From the NCBI GenBank assembly GCA_026826555.1, contig JAKSZT010033848.1:169807-233806 (forward strand): a stretch of 64,000 bases of DNA. Reading direction: 5' to 3'. The notes beneath the pieces were generated by a model, which saw nothing but the letters and a program-made list of their open reading frames with translations, was not told the DNA's origin and searched no databases. A program made the translations under genes and the position numbers. Origin of the DNA: Tolypeutes matacus. Lineage: Eukaryota > Chordata > Mammalia > Cingulata > Chlamyphoridae. Below are positions 24,061-36,169 of the stretch, in pieces (position 1 is the first letter of the stretch; each line of letters begins with the position of its first letter).

Positions 24061-24710
24061 CATGGGCCATCAAATTATCATGAAAGCTGAGTAGCCTTTC
24101 ATGAACTGGGTACTGTCCGACCCACCAAACCATAAAGTTGGTGTGCACAGCAGCACTCCATAATAAAGTGGAAGTGGTAATATGAGATATGGCTTGAGCA
24201 GGTCCTGAAGGCATAATTAAGTGAAACAAGAAAGTAGCCCAAATGCCCATGGTCACCACTCCTGCCATGTTGTTACCTTCTCTTTCCCAGCCCACAGCTT
24301 TGGCCTCTTGGGGAGTCCCTTACAACCAGTTGACTGAGGAAGGGAAAACTCTGGCTTGGTTTACAGATGGTTCTGCATGATATGTAGGTATCAACCAAAA
24401 GTGGACAGCTGCAGCACTGCAGCCCTTTTCTGGGACATCCCTGAAGGACAATGGTGAGGGAAAATCCTGCCAGTGGGCAGAACTTTGAGGAGTGCACCTG
24501 GTTGTTCATTTTCTTGGAGGAGAAATGGCCAGAGGTGTGTTTGTACATTGATTCATGGGCTGTTGCCAATGGTTTGGCTGGATGGTCAAATATTTGGTGA
24601 CAAAGGGGTCTGGAGAAGTGGTATGTGAATAGACCATTCTGAGTGGGCAAAAAACATGAAAATATTTGTGTCCCACATGAATGATTAACAGAGGGTGCCT
24701 TCAACAGAGG
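24061..24710 (+). pseudogene. ERV-L RNase H remnant (forward copy)
   Basis: RNase H degrades the RNA strand in RNA-DNA hybrids. The segment near 24550 reads 'CLYIDSWAVANGLAGW', matching 'YLYNDSWAVANGLAGL' in the reverse copy and containing a conserved catalytic Asp. Upstream 'WFTDGS'-like codons are interrupted by stops (near 24355). Frames are broken throughout. Confidence 0.75.
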
Positions 24711-25500
24711 AAGATTTTAATAAGCAAGTGGATAAGATGACCCACACTGTGGCTAATTCTCAAACTCTTTCCCCAGACACTCCTGTCACTGCCCAATGAG
24801 CTCATGAAAAAAGTGGCCATGGTTGCAGGGATAGAGGTTGTGCATGGGTTCAGCAACGTGGTCTTCCCCTCCAAAACACCAACCTGGCTACAGACACTGC
24901 TGAATGCCCAACCTGCCAGCCACAGAGACTTACACTCAGCCCCTGATATGGCACCATTCCCTGAGGTGATCAGCTTGCTACCTGGTAGCAGGTTTATTAC
25001 GTTGGACCACTTACATCATGGAAGGGCAGTGATTTGTCTTAACTGAAATTGACACATAATCCACATAATCCCTATACGGTATTGCATTTCTTGTATGTAG
25101 TGTTTCTTCTAAAACTAACATCCGTGGACTTACTGAATGTCTTATCTACCATCATGGCATTCCACACAACATTGTTTCTAATCAAGGAACCCATTTCACA
25201 GTAAATGATGTGTGGGAATGGACACATGCCCATGGAATTTGCTAGTCTTACCATGTTCCCCATGATCCTAAGCAGCTGGATTGATAGAACCATGGAATGG
25301 CCTTTTGAAGACTCAATTACGGTGCCAACTAGGTGTCAATACCTTGCAGGTCTGGAGCAATGTTCTCCAGGAGGCTATGTATGCTCTAAACCAGCATCCA
25401 CTCTATGGTGCTGTTTCTCCCATAGCCAGAATTAATGGGTCCAGAAATCAAGGGGTGGAAATGGAGTGGCACCACTCACTATTATCCCTAGTGGCCCAGT
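24711..25500 (+). pseudogene. ERV-L integrase remnant (forward copy)
   Basis: Integrase inserts the DNA copy into the host chromosome. The zinc-binding region (24730-24960), the core around 25060-25320, and the piece 25281-25502 ('MIEPWNGLLKTQLRCQLG', 'VNTLQVWSNVLQEAMYALNQ') align with the reverse copy at 60220-61057. The conserved Glu of the catalytic triad lies in the segment that begins near 25277. Several stops and frameshifts. Confidence 0.75.
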
Positions 25501-26030
25501 AGGAAAATTTTTGCTTCCTGTCCCCACAACCTTGAGCTCTGCTGTTCTACAGGTCTTAGTTCCAAAAGGAAGAGTGTTTCCACCAGGAAAGACAACAATG
25601 ATTCCTTTGAACTGGAAGTTAAAACTGCCACCTGGCCACTTTGGTCTCCTCTTACCTCTGAATCAATAGGCAAAGAAGGGTATTACTGTACTGACTGGGG
25701 ACATTGATCCTGACTATCAAGGGGAAATAGGCCTGCATGTCCATAACGAGGGTAAAGAAGAGTCTTCCTGGAATACAGGAGATATCTATGGTGTCTCCCA
25801 GTACTGCCATGCCCTGTGATTAAAGTCAAATGGAAAATTGCAACAACCCAATCCAAGCAAGACTAACAATGGCCCAGAATCTTCAGGAATGAAAGTTTGG
25901 GTTGCCTCAACAGGCAAAGAACCATGGCCAGATGGGGTGCTTGCTGAAGGTAACAGGAACATGGAATGGGTAGTGGAAGAAGGTAGTGATAAATATGAAC
26001 TTTGACCACATGAAAAGTTACAGAAACAAG
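25500..26030 (+). pseudogene. ERV-L dUTPase remnant (forward copy)
   Basis: dUTPase lowers dUTP so that uracil is not built into viral DNA; in ERV-L it lies at the end of Pol. The region reads 'LPPGHFGLLLPLNQ' then a stop, then 'DIDPDYQGEIGLHVHN', which are dUTPase motifs seen also at 59734-60223. The end 'NMEWVVEEGSDKYEL' matches the C-terminus of the reverse copy. At least two stops break the frame. Confidence 0.75.
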
Positions 26031-26209
26031 GACTGTAATAGTCATGAATCTTCCTTGTTTTGTTATGAGTAAGATTGTATATGTACATAAAATGAATTTC
26101 TTTGTTTTCTTCCCCGAACTTTTCCCTTATCATATGACAAGTTTTATTAGTTTCATGTCATGATATTTAAGGATATCAAGTTTAAGAATGAAAATGACCC
26201 AAGGACTTG

Positions 26210-26647
26210 AAGTGGAATGCTTCATGCAAATAATGACTCCCAGGAGAAAATTTCAATGAAACCTTCATTACCGGCCGGGGCGCACTCCCTAGTGAGAGTT
26301 GCACCTAACGTCCAGTGACTGCAGTTTTTATAGAACTCCTTCCCACGTGGCCAATTCTTTTTCGCATGTGCCAAAAGCAGGATTGGTTCAATCATTATAC
26401 ATATTTCTATAGCAACCGAAAACAGAATTGTGTTAATCATCATACATATTTCTATAGCAAAGCAGGCAAGCAATGTTCCAAAAGCTGGTGTTTGCCATTA
26501 GAGTTCCAGCAGGGAGGAGGAGTGTTTGATCTTTGAGGCATGATGTGCTGATTTTTTTCAGACCTGGATGGGCACCTGGTTTCCACTGGCAATTGTTAGA
26601 GGATTTTTCTACTGGGAATTTCCTGATACTGTTTTAACTCCTTCTCA
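26210..26647 (-). mobile_element. Solo-LTR-like insertion inside the ERV-L 3' region
   Basis: Aligning the two ERV-L copies shows about 438 bp here that the reverse copy lacks. It is bounded by the 6-bp direct repeat gacttg (26204-26209, 26648-26653). On the minus strand it starts TGAGAAGG and has a TATA-like box (revcomp of tttttata at 26325-26332), followed by a CpG-containing stretch (26270-26290). A 6-bp duplication fits a retroviral LTR. The other end does not read as a clean CA, so the family is unassigned. A 45-bp tandem repeat lies at 26398-26460. Confidence 0.5.
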
Positions 26648-26807
26648 GACTTGTACCCTATTCTGTAGGAAATTAATACATTTCCATATGAACACAGGAG
26701 AGTTGAACCTTCTTAAGTATAAATAGATATATGCATGTCTGTTACTGTTGTTATCTAACTATGGTTTAATGTAATGTGTATCATTGCCAAGTTGACAAGG
26801 GGTGGAC

Positions 26808-27250
26808 TGTGATGGTTAGGCTAATATGTCAACTCCCCTAGGGAATTGTGCCCAGTTATTTGGTAAAACACACTCTGGGCTAATTGTAATACAAAGACAT
26901 TTATGGACTTTAGTCACTAGTGAGTTTACTGCATAAATGGCTGATTACATCTACAGTCAAGCAGGGAGATTGCTGTCATCATCAGCAATGAATGATATTT
27001 GATCCAATCAGTTGAATGCTTTAAAAGGGGAAGTGATTTCAGCATTCATTGAGAATGCCCCAGCTCATCTTCGGACAGCCAACTTCTCCTGGAAACTCAA
27101 GGACCTTCATTGGAATTCCATCAGAGCCCCTGATGTGCAGCCTTCCTGTGGAACCTGGATTGTGCATCCCCAGGGTCACATGAAAGAGTCTTATAAAATC
27201 TCATACTATTTACAGATATCTCCTGTTGATTATGTTCCCTGACTTATACA
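26808..27250 (+). repeat. ERV-L 3' LTR (forward copy)
   Basis: 443 bp starting TGTGATGGTTAGGC and ending TTATACA, immediately after the purine-rich 'aaggggtggac'. It aligns over its length with the LTR at 58918-59364. TG...CA ends and the polypurine tract support the call. Confidence 0.85.
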
Positions 27251-27535
27251 CCACGTTACTCCCTTTCTTTCACACAGCAGGGTCAAAATATTGATTCTCT
27301 TTTGATGTGTCTCTTCTTTCTTCCTGTGTTCTCACTTTTTATAAGACCCACTAAGTGGATGGAGACCCAACCTGGTTCATGCCTCAGACAAATCAAAAGC
27401 CCTAAAGCAATCTACTCAATTGATCTAATTGAGGTCCCTTAATTGAATTTAATGCAACCAAGGGGCCCTATACCCACAGGAATGGATTAGTACAACATAA
27501 TATTTTCTGGGATTCACAAAATTGAAACCACCACA
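27251..27535 (-). repeat. W-type LTR fragment (W1)
   Basis: On the minus strand it starts TGTGGTGGTTTCAATTTTGT and matches the 5' part of the LTR at 34512-34999: 'ttcatgcctcagacaaatc' region, 'gatctaattgaggtccc' versus 'gatctaattaaggtcccc'. The 3' part is missing at the ERV-L border. Solo LTR remnant, probably of an ERV-L/MaLR-type element. Confidence 0.6.
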
Positions 27536-28158
27536 CCCTGCTTTCAACTCTTTTAGGTATATACCTAGAAGTGGGTCTGCCGATTCATATGGTCAATCTA
27601 TCCTTAACCTTATGAGGACCTGCTAAACAGTTTTCTACAAGAGCTGAACCATTTTATAAGACCAAGGAAGCAAGGAATGAGTGTTCCAACTTGTCTACAT
27701 CCTATAAAACACTTGTAATTTCCTGTTGCTTATTATTTTAATTATAGTCATTCTAGTAGGTATTAAATGGTAACTCATGGTGGTTGTTATTTGCATTTCC
27801 CAAATAGCTAATAATGTTGGTCATCATTCCATATGCTTTTTGGCCATTTGTAAATCTTCTTTTAAGACATTTCTATTCAAATTTGCTGCCCATTTTTAAA
27901 ATTGGTAGCTTGTTTTTTTTATCATTGAGATGAAAGATTTCTTTATATATTGTGGATAGTAAACTCATATCAGATATGTGGTTTCCAAAAGTTTCTCCCA
28001 TTGAGTAGGTGGTCATTTCACTGTCATGATAAAATCCTTTGAGGCACAAAAGTTTTTAATTTTGATGAAGTCTGATTCAACTATACTTTTGTTGCTTGCA
28101 CATTAAATGTAAAGTTTCAGAAACCATGCCTAACAGAAGGTCCTGAAGCAGCAACTGC

Positions 28159-28840
28159 TGTAGCAGTTTGATATTGTTTATTAATTCCAAAAATAAATAT
28201 TGGGTTATGTTTGTTACCTGGTCTGCTCCTCTGGCCATATTAGATTGTATTACCTTCAGAGGTTTCACTTTTACTTGATTAAATTTTGATTAGGGCTTTG
28301 ATTGGGCCACATCAGCAGGATATCATGTCCCTGCCCCTTTTATAGGTAAGGACTCACAGAGAAAATGACATGGCAGAGGAGAGAGTGGGAATTTTGATGC
28401 TGGAGTCCCAGGAAATAAATAGATAAGAAGAACACAGAGAAGCAGATACATGAGGAAAGAGAGAAGGCTCATTAGACATAGCAGAGGCCCTGAGAAGAGA
28501 TATGAGCCATTCATCTGAAGGTTTACAGCTGGCCTTGTGGAGAGAACAGAGCATCTGAGCTGAAGAGAAATGAGCCCCAGGGAAAGAGATGAGCCCTCTA
28601 ACCTACAGCTGAGAACAGAAGGATCTGGGGCCATGAAGCCTTAAAAGAAAGAGGAAGGCTAAATCCTTGTAGAGAGTGGCAGCCATCTTGCTCTCAACAC
28701 ATGGCAACAGATTTTCGTAAGACAGTAAATTATGTTTTACGGCCCTGTGACTGTAAACTTCTATTCCAAATAAATACCCTTTAAAAAACCTGACAGATTT
28801 CTGGTACTTTGCATCAGCACCCCTTTGGCTGACTATTACA
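28159..28840 (+). repeat. Z-type solo LTR (Z1)
   Basis: 682 bp starting TGTAGCAGTTTGATATTG and ending CTGACTATTACA, inserted in L1 C. The same family is present in reverse at 30046-30630. A purine-rich middle and 'ctggtactttgcatcagcac' near the 3' end are shared. The duplication is not clear here (actgc versus tttgc). Confidence 0.7.
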
Positions 28841-29456
28841 TTTGCCCTGTTTTCTTCTAGGAGTTTGATTAATCCAGCACTTATATTTAGGTTTTTGATT
28901 CATTTTAAGTTCATTTTTGTGTATAGTGTGAGGCAGGGGTTCCCATTCATGTTCTGCATATGGAGATCCAGTTTTCCCAGATGTATTTGTTTACTAGTCT
29001 ATTCTTTTCTGATTGAATGTACTCAGTACCCTTGTCAAATATCAGTTGGCCATAAACATGATGGTTGATTTTTTAATTCTCAATTTTATTTCAATGGTCT
29101 ATGTGGTAGTTTGAGAATGTATGTATGCTAGGGAATCATATTCCTAAAGCTAGTCCATTCCTTTGGGTGTGAACTTGGTTTGGGTGGGACCTTTGATTAG
29201 GTTACTTCAAGTAAAGTGTAGCTCAGGGAGGGTGTTAATCTTATTGCTGGAATCCTTTATAAATAGGATGAATACAGAAAGAGAGACAGAGAGAAAGATA
29301 CTTCAGCCAGAAGCTGAAAGCAAGAAAACACAGAAGAAAAGAGACAGACCAGTAGACACTACCATGCACCTTGTCATGTGCCTTGCCATACGACAAAGGA
29401 GTCCAGGTGTTAGGCCCCGAAGCAGGGTCTTTGGGGATACCAGAAAAAAAAAATAA

Positions 29457-30025
29457 TGTGAGAGTTAGGCAGAACTTGCATTTATTATGTCTGCAGACAA
29501 GAGTGAAGTTCAGTCTAAAGAGACTCAGACCCTACTCCCTGTGCTGCAGTTTTACTCTTGCTTAAATACCTGTTACTACTTAGCATTTGCTTTGATTATG
29601 CATTAGCTTATATGCATATTGATGGTCATGCATAGCTAGTTATATAATTGTATGATTAGTATGCTGAGGAAATCATGCTTCAACATACATTGCATGATCA
29701 AAAAAAGGGGCAGATAACTCCACCCCTGGGTGGGAAATTTACTATGTTAATTAAGCAAGTTGAAGTGAGGACAACAAGGGGCTTCTTCTGTGCAGGTCCA
29801 GCCAAACAGTTGAAGCTTGTTTTCATACTTCATTGTTTCAACAGGATATTCTTTACCACCAAAAGTGGAATTTGGCAGAAAGAGAGGGTTGAATCTCATT
29901 GTCTTCTAATTTACATACAATTCTTTCCTTTGTATCCTAGAAACAGGGAGAGAAACAAGTTACTTTCAGGTATTTGGTTATCCTACATCCATCACAGGAT
30001 CACTGGCAGCCAGTAATGAGGGACA
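29457..30025 (-). repeat. Y-type solo LTR, nested in X1
   Basis: On the minus strand it runs from TGTCCCTCATTACTGG to CTAACTCTCACA (TG...CA). It has a TATA-like TATTTAAGC near 29560 and an AATAAA near 29481-29486, placed as in a retroviral LTR. No other copy in the window and no clear duplication, so the ends are tentative. Confidence 0.45.
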
Positions 30026-30045
30026 ATGTATGCCCTGATGATGCC

Positions 30046-30630
30046 TGTATTAGTCAGCCAAAGGGGTGCTGATGCAAAATACCAGAAATCTGATGGCTTT
30101 TATAAAGGGGTAGAAGCTTATATAGTTACCAGGCCATAAAGCATAAGTTACTTCCCTCATCAAAGTCTATTGTCACGTGTTGGGGCAAGATTGCTGCTGA
30201 TATCTGCCTGGGTTCAGGCTTCCTGGGTTCCTCTCTTCCCGGGGCTTGCTTCTCTCTGGGCCCAGCTTCTGTGTTATCTCCACAAGACCAGCTATAGACT
30301 ATCAGGTGAATGGCTTGTTTCTCTTCCTGGGGCCTTTTCTCTTTCCTCATGACAAAGCTCCTCTGTGTGCTTACTTCCTGGGGCTCCAACTCAGAAACTC
30401 CCACTTTCTCTTCTGCCATGTGATTTTCTCTGTGAGTCCTCACCCACCAAGGGGGTGGGGACTCAGCATTCTACTGATGTGGCCCAATCAAAGACTTAAT
30501 CATTATTTAATCAAGTAAAAGTAAAACCTCTGAAACCAATATACTCTATTACCCCCAGAGGAAAAGACCAGTTTATAAACATAATCCAATATTTCTTTTA
30601 GGAATTGATTAATAATATCAAACTGCTGCA
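30046..30630 (-). repeat. Z-type solo LTR (Z2), nested in X1
   Basis: Reverse copy of Z1. The minus strand begins TGCAGCAGTTTGATATT and ends CTGACTAATACA. It is flanked by a perfect 5-bp duplication, atgcc, at 30041-30045 and 30631-30635, the size expected for ERV-L. Confidence 0.82.
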
Positions 30631-32590
30631 ATGCCTTAATTTAGTCATATTCATGGCCTCAGAACTATAAGCTTATAAGTGAATTTGTAAAGGCCAAATC
30701 CATTTCTGGACTATTGCTTTTGGCAGCCCAGCAAACTAAAACAGTCTGTATGTCTGCCCTTGTAACAATGCCATGCTTTTTTGATTATTATAGGTTTGTA
30801 ATAAATTTTGGATTGGACAGTGTGTTTCCTCCAAATTCATTCTTCCTTTTCAAAATGGCTTTGACTATTAGGAGTGCCTTACCATTGCAATATAAAGATT
30901 GGTTTTTCATTTCTGCAAACAAGGCTTTTGGAATTTAGGTTGGGATTGTGTTTAATCTGTAAGTCTCCTTGAATAGCACTGCCATTTCAAGAATATTTAG
31001 TTTCCCAATCCATGAACATGTAAATCCTTCCATTCTTTTAGGTCTTCTTTGTCTACTTTTAGCAATCTATTTTTGTTTTCTGTTTATACATCCTTACATC
31101 TTTTGTTAGATTGATTTCTAGATATTTTATTATTTGAATTGTTATTGCAAATGGAGTTTTTTCTTGATTTCTTCTTCAGATCAATTACTAGTGCATAAGA
31201 AACTATTGTACATGTTGTTTTTGTACCATGCTACTTTGCTGAATTCATTTATTAGCTCTAGGATCTTTGTTGTGGATTTTTCATGATTTTCTGTGTATAG
31301 GATCATATGATCTGCAAATAGGGAAACATATTTTTCTTTTCCAAATTGGATGACTTTCATTACTTTAACTTGCTTAATTGCTGCAGCTGGAACTTCCAGT
31401 ACAATAGTAAATGACAGTAAGGACAGTGAGCATCCTTTTGTTGATCAGATCTTAGATGGAAAGTTTTCAATCTATTACCATTGAGCATGATATTAGTTAT
31501 GATTTTTTAAAATATTACCTTTATCAGGTTGAGTAAATTTCCTTCCATTCCTAGTTTTCCATGTGTTTTTTACCAAGAAGTGGTCTTGGATATTGTCAAA
31601 TGGTTTTTGCATCAATTGAGAGGAAAATGTGCTTTTCATTCCATTGTTCAGTAAATGTGTTTTACTAAATTCATAGATTTTATTATGTAAAACCACACCT
31701 GTATACCTGGTAGAAATCCCACTTGATCATGGTGTATAATTATTTTGATGTGCTCTTAGGTTCAGTTTGTAACTATATTTTTGAGGTTTTTTCATATATA
31801 TTCATAAGGAATAATAATATGTCCTTTACTTTTCTTGTGGAATATTTATCTGGCTTTGGTGTAAGGGTGATGGCCTCATAAAATGAGTTATGTAGTGTTT
31901 CCTTCTTTTTAAATTTTTGAAGATTTTGAGGATAGGTTTTAAAGTCTCAGATTTAAGATATTTCTTCTTTTTTAATGTAAGTATGTAGAGCTATAAATTT
32001 CCCTTTCACTTCTGCCTTTGCTGCATCCCTTAAGTTTTGGTGTTTCGTGTTTATATTTTCATGTGCTTGGAGACATTTCTGAATTTTCCTTGTGATGTCT
32101 TCTTTGATTCATAAGTTATTTAAGAGTACATTGTTTATTTTCCACATATTTGTAAATTTCCAATATTTCTCTGTTATTGGTTTATATCTTCATTCCATTG
32201 TGGTTGGATAAGATACATTGTATGACTTCAATATTTTTGAATTTATCAAGCTATGTTTTGTGACCTACTGTGTGGTTTATCTTAGAGAATGATTCTTGTG
32301 CACTAACGAAGAATGTGTATCCTGCTGCTTTGGGGTGAAGTGTTCTATACAGGTCTGTTAGGTCTAGCTGGTTTAGATTGTTGTTCAAGTCATCTTTTTT
32401 CTTATTGATCTTTTGTCAAATGTTCTATCCATTATTGAAAGTGGTGTACTGAAATCTACTTTAATGTAGAACCATCTATTTCTCCCTTCAAATCTGTCAA
32501 TATTTTCTTCATATATGGGCTTTTCGTTTAAGTGCATATACATTGCTACTTCTTGTCTTCTTGTCTTCTGCCAAGGTGAATATTATAACC

Positions 32591-33239
32591 CCATTTTTCT
32601 CAAACTCTGCACTTTGCAAAAATACATAATTCAAATTTACAAAGTAAGAGGGATATTATTTAATTAGTGTCCAAAGAACAATTTTGTTTTCAATTTCAAC
32701 TGAAATTAACATGCATCTTTCAAATTGTGGGTTAATAATGTAAAAAAGAAAACAGTGGACTTACATCTTCATACTGCAAAAAGAAAAAAAGTAAAAATAA
32801 AATTATATATCCAATAAAAATAACTTTCAAAACTAAAGTTAACATTGACTTTTACAGACATTCAGAGTTGAACAAATTCATCACCAAAAGACTCATATAA
32901 GAATTTAAAAGGAAGTTCTTTAAGAAGGATAAATTATGAGGTTTGAAAATATGGATCTACACAAAGAAATTAAGTGCATCAGAAAAGGTAAATATATAAA
33001 TAAACACATAACCTCTTCTGTTATTAAAAATTCTATAAAAGAAAATTGACTTCATAAAAAAATAATAACAATGTTTTGAGAGTGTTATAGCATATATATA
33101 TATATATGTGTGTGTTAAATGTATGAAAAAAGTTAGCCCAAAGACCATGAGGGGGGATATCTGGAAGTACATTATTGTATTATTTTTACATTAAGTGTGA
33201 AGTGGTATAAAATCCAATGAAGGTAGACTTTTATTAATT
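32591..33239. other. No assigned feature
   Basis: Very AT-rich DNA with a short (AT)n at 33091-33108 followed by TG units. No gene-like or repeat-family match seen. Confidence 0.45.
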
Positions 33240-33830
33240 AAACATGTAAACAATGTATTCTAAAGCAAAAACCAAAGTCAGAAAACAAAGAATTAAAACT
33301 AACAAGGAAATGAAGAAGAAAAAATACACTTAATTAATCCAAAATAATAGCCAAAAATTATTAAAAATAACCAAGACATAAATAGGTAAAAATTAAAAAT
33401 AGCAATATGATATAATTAAACCTAAACATATCAATAATTGTAATTAATAGAAACTGTATAAATAGCACCTAAAAAGTAGAGATACTCTTAAAGTATTCAA
33501 AAACAAAACTCAATTCTATGTAGCCTTCAAAAATGTATTTTAAATTCAAACAAATATTTGAAAAGAAATATAATTATAAAATGCTAACATTAACTGAAAG
33601 AAAATTGGAATAAATTATTAATATAGTATCAGATAAAGTAGATTTCAGAAAAAATATTAACAGGTATAATGAAAGTCACTTCAAAATGATATTAGGGTCA
33701 TAATAAAATCCCAAAACTACAGTCATGAAATAATATAACTACAAACAAATGATGTGAAACTGGTAAAACTGCCAGAAGAAATATACACATGAACAATTAG
33801 AACTGGAGGTTTTTTTTTGATACCCACCCA
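33240..33830 (+). mobile_element. Very old L1 ORF2 fragment, forward
   Basis: A-rich sequence whose order of words follows the endonuclease part of L1 ORF2 in forward sense, for example 'atcagataaagtagatttcag' (33628) and 'gtcacttcaaaatgatatt' (33674), which resemble 'atcaggcaaaatagacttta' at 15785 in L1 E. Heavily decayed. Confidence 0.5.
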
Positions 33831-33889
33831 CTCTTCATTGACACCTGAGAACAAAGATAATATTCTGTAATGGTTTCTACTTTTGAACT

Positions 33890-34081
33890 TCGTACAAAAA
33901 GCCTTATGGCTCACTATTTGGTCTATTTAGCAAAGTCCTACATGCATTTGAAAAACGTGAAATACACAGTTTTGGGGTATAAAGTTCTAAAAATGTCAGT
34001 AAGGTCTACTTGAAAAACTGGATTGCTCAAGTCTTCTATCTATCCTTATTTTTATCTGATATTTTGTCAGTAGTAGGAGCT
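33890..34081 (-). mobile_element. Old L1 endonuclease-region scrap, reverse
   Basis: Minus-strand match to the L1 block at 9090-9240 and 32270-32410: 'ttggtctatttagcaaag', 'ggggtataaagttctaaaaatgtc' and 'caagtcttctatctatcc' follow the same order. Short and decayed. Confidence 0.5.
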
Positions 34082-34508
34082 TGTATTAGTAAGTGTTCTC
34101 CAGAGAAACAGAAATGACTTATATTGTAAATATACTGACATTTATTATAACAATTGGCTTATATGAATGACAGCGGGGAAGAGCAAGTTCAAATTCTAAC
34201 GGGCAGGTAACAAGCTGTGAACATCTATGATGAAATACCAGGAGAAATTAGCTGGCTGAAATAGAGAAGGAAATTCTTCCTTCTGACTGCTGAGAAGTTC
34301 TCCTTTTAAGGACTTAGAAAATTGGATAAGACTCCTCTCATTGTTGAAGAAAATCTCCTTAATTATAGATATTAGCAACCAAAGATGCAATCAATGTACT
34401 AATGATTTAAATCTAAGATATATCCACACAGTAATAATCAGGCTTTTGTTTGCTAAAAAACTGCACACCATAATCTAGCTAAGTGGACACGTGAACTTAA
34501 GCATAACG
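34082..34508 (-). repeat. MLT2/ERV-L-like solo LTR
   Basis: The left end 'tattagtaagtgttctccag', just after a TG, is the reverse complement of a typical ERV-L LTR 3' end, and resembles 58918-58940. The other end, read on the minus strand, has 'ttaagttcacgtgtccactt', like the start of these LTRs. It lies immediately beside W2. Confidence 0.6.
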
Positions 34509-34511
34509 GAG

Positions 34512-34999
34512 TGTTTTGGTTGCTGAGGATGCTGATGAAAATACTGCGAATGCTTTGGCTTTTATAAAGGGAATTTAATTGGGATAAACTTACAATTCTA
34601 AGGCTGCGAAAATGTCCAAATCAAGACATCATCAGAGATGCTGTCTTACCAAAGGACAAAGTCCTGGATTCCTGCCATGTGGTATGGCAAGATAGTGGCC
34701 TATCACCAGAGTCCTCTCTCTCTAATGGCAGGGTCAAAATGGCAGCTCTCTTTTTCTGTGTGCTTCTGCTTTCTCTGCTTTTATAAAATTTTAGCAGGAG
34801 GGCAGAGACCTAACTTGGGTCATGCCTCACTGATATAGTCCATTCAAAGGCCCTAAAGTCATCTAATAAAACTGATCTAATTAAGGTCCCCTTAACTAAA
34901 TCTAAACAAAAGGCCCCATCAATACAGCATTTATAGGCACAGGAATGGTTTAGCTAAAGAACATAACTATCTGCATTCCACAAATGACAAACCAGGACA
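34512..34999 (-). repeat. W-type solo LTR (W2)
   Basis: 488 bp; the minus strand starts TGTCCTGGTTTGTCATTTGT and ends CAACCAAAACA. Its flanks cggag (34507-34511) and cagag (35000-35004) are a 5-bp duplication with one difference. Related to W1 at 27251-27535. Confidence 0.68.
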
Positions 35000-36169
35000 C
35001 AGAGCTATGTCTTTAAAATGTTTAATTATGTTAGTGTTTCCCCATAGCTCATTTTAGTCCTCTTAATTTTGCTTTATATATTGTGATTTTATATTATTAT
35101 GTCCATAAAATTGCTATGGAATTTATTTCAATGAACATCTCAAAATGAGCTTTATAAAGCATCAAGGAAAAAATGACTATTTCTATAGGGAATAGTTTTC
35201 CAAATTAATTCATACACAATGGGATTTCAATTAATGTATGAAGAATAAAATTTAAGAACCTCTGTTTAAATACATTGTCCTGTTATTTTACTAAATAACA
35301 TTATTTACACATTGTTTTCTCCACAATGCTTTTCTACAACATAAACATAATAATGTACAAAGACACAGTCTTATAGGAGGGAACATAATATTAGTTTACT
35401 GAAAAAACCATGTAATAAAAAGAATATTTTCAGGAAGAATAATAGTTTGCAAAGTAATAAATCTGATCATTTAACTATCATATCAGTACCTTGTGACGAT
35501 AACAATCTTAGAATAAACAGAAATGAGAGCACTGGTTGTGGTGACAATCATTTACTCAATTAACATATATAGAAACTGAAAGTATAATATTTTATTGAAT
35601 TTTTCTGCAAGATTGCATGTGTTTGGGAAATTATCCAATATGGCAACCCATTTTGTCAGCCACTGAAGAGTACTATGACTAATTCAAAGGTTATTATAAG
35701 GATATGGGCCATAGTATATGAGATACCAATAAGAAAGTCTACTTAAATACATAATTTCATTGTTTTATCTTCAAACTACATTGAAAAGATGCATTAGAAG
35801 CAATGTATGTGGAAATAGAGGCAAAACACATATTTGTCTGCTTAGAATACAGATTTTAATTTTTGCAAATTGTAAATATTAACCCTAAAATTTCTCAGTA
35901 TAGCAGTGATTTTCATTTTATAAATACTATTTGCATTGAGTAGAAATAATTATTATTTGTAATTTATACTGCCACAATATAAAACTAATACATTAACATT
36001 GATCTTTTTTCACTAACCACAGTTTTCTCAGACTCTACTTTTGTCTTCAGCTTTCAGTAAGTTCCGGTCATTGAATTTGGTAATGAAAAAGAAATTTAAT
36101 TTTGAATCATACTTTAAGTCATGTCATCAAAATGGGAATGGCTTCAAACAATTATCCTATCATTTTTCC
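35000..36169. other. No assigned repeat; 3' side of the receptor gene
   Basis: AT-rich unique DNA. It lies downstream of the olfactory receptor on the minus strand and probably includes its 3' UTR. A minus-strand AATAAA is at 35591-35596, about 575 bp after the stop, but such a word is expected by chance in DNA this AT-rich. Confidence 0.4.

Larger units (their letters stand above)
22989..27250 (+). mobile_element. ERV-L (class III) provirus remnant, forward, 5'-truncated
   Basis: Pol remnants in order RT, RNase H, integrase, dUTPase, then a 3' non-coding region, a polypurine tract (26797-26805) and a 3' LTR (26808-27250). The order with a dUTPase after integrase, and an LTR starting TGTGATGGTTAG, are ERV-L features. 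The whole is parallel to the reverse copy at 58918-64000. Gag, protease and 5' LTR are missing, and no env is seen, as usual for ERV-L. Confidence 0.85.
29102..30743 (+). repeat. X-type LTR (X1), split by two nested LTRs
   Basis: The first half (29102-29440) and last part (30636-30743) together match the repeats at 57186-57740 and 58144-58817, for example 'cctcagaactataagcttat' versus 'cctcagaactgtaggctaat'. It starts TGTGGTAGTTTGAG and ends AAACTAAAACA. Flanks gtcta (29097-29101) and gtctg (30744-30748) are a near-perfect 5-bp duplication within L1 C. Two other LTRs were later inserted inside it. Confidence 0.7.
27541..32590 (-). mobile_element. L1 copy C, reverse, old, split by LTRs
   Basis: Decayed L1 ORF2 on the minus strand, from the C-terminal region (27541-28140) through the middle (28846-29101, 30744-31900) to the endonuclease region (31960-32590). 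Typical reverse L1 wording recurs, such as 'tcatatgatctgcaaat' (31305) and 'gtgcactaacgaagaatg' (32298). No long open frame survives. Interrupted by LTRs at 28159-28840 and 29102-30743. Older than those insertions. Confidence 0.8.

Noticed and set aside
30126..30443. 105-codon minus-strand frame
   Set aside because: It lies in the Z2 LTR; the equivalent part of Z1 is not open in the same frame.
34082..34999. A single ~900-bp LTR
   Set aside because: The two halves have separate TG...CA-type ends and match different families, so they are two adjacent LTRs.
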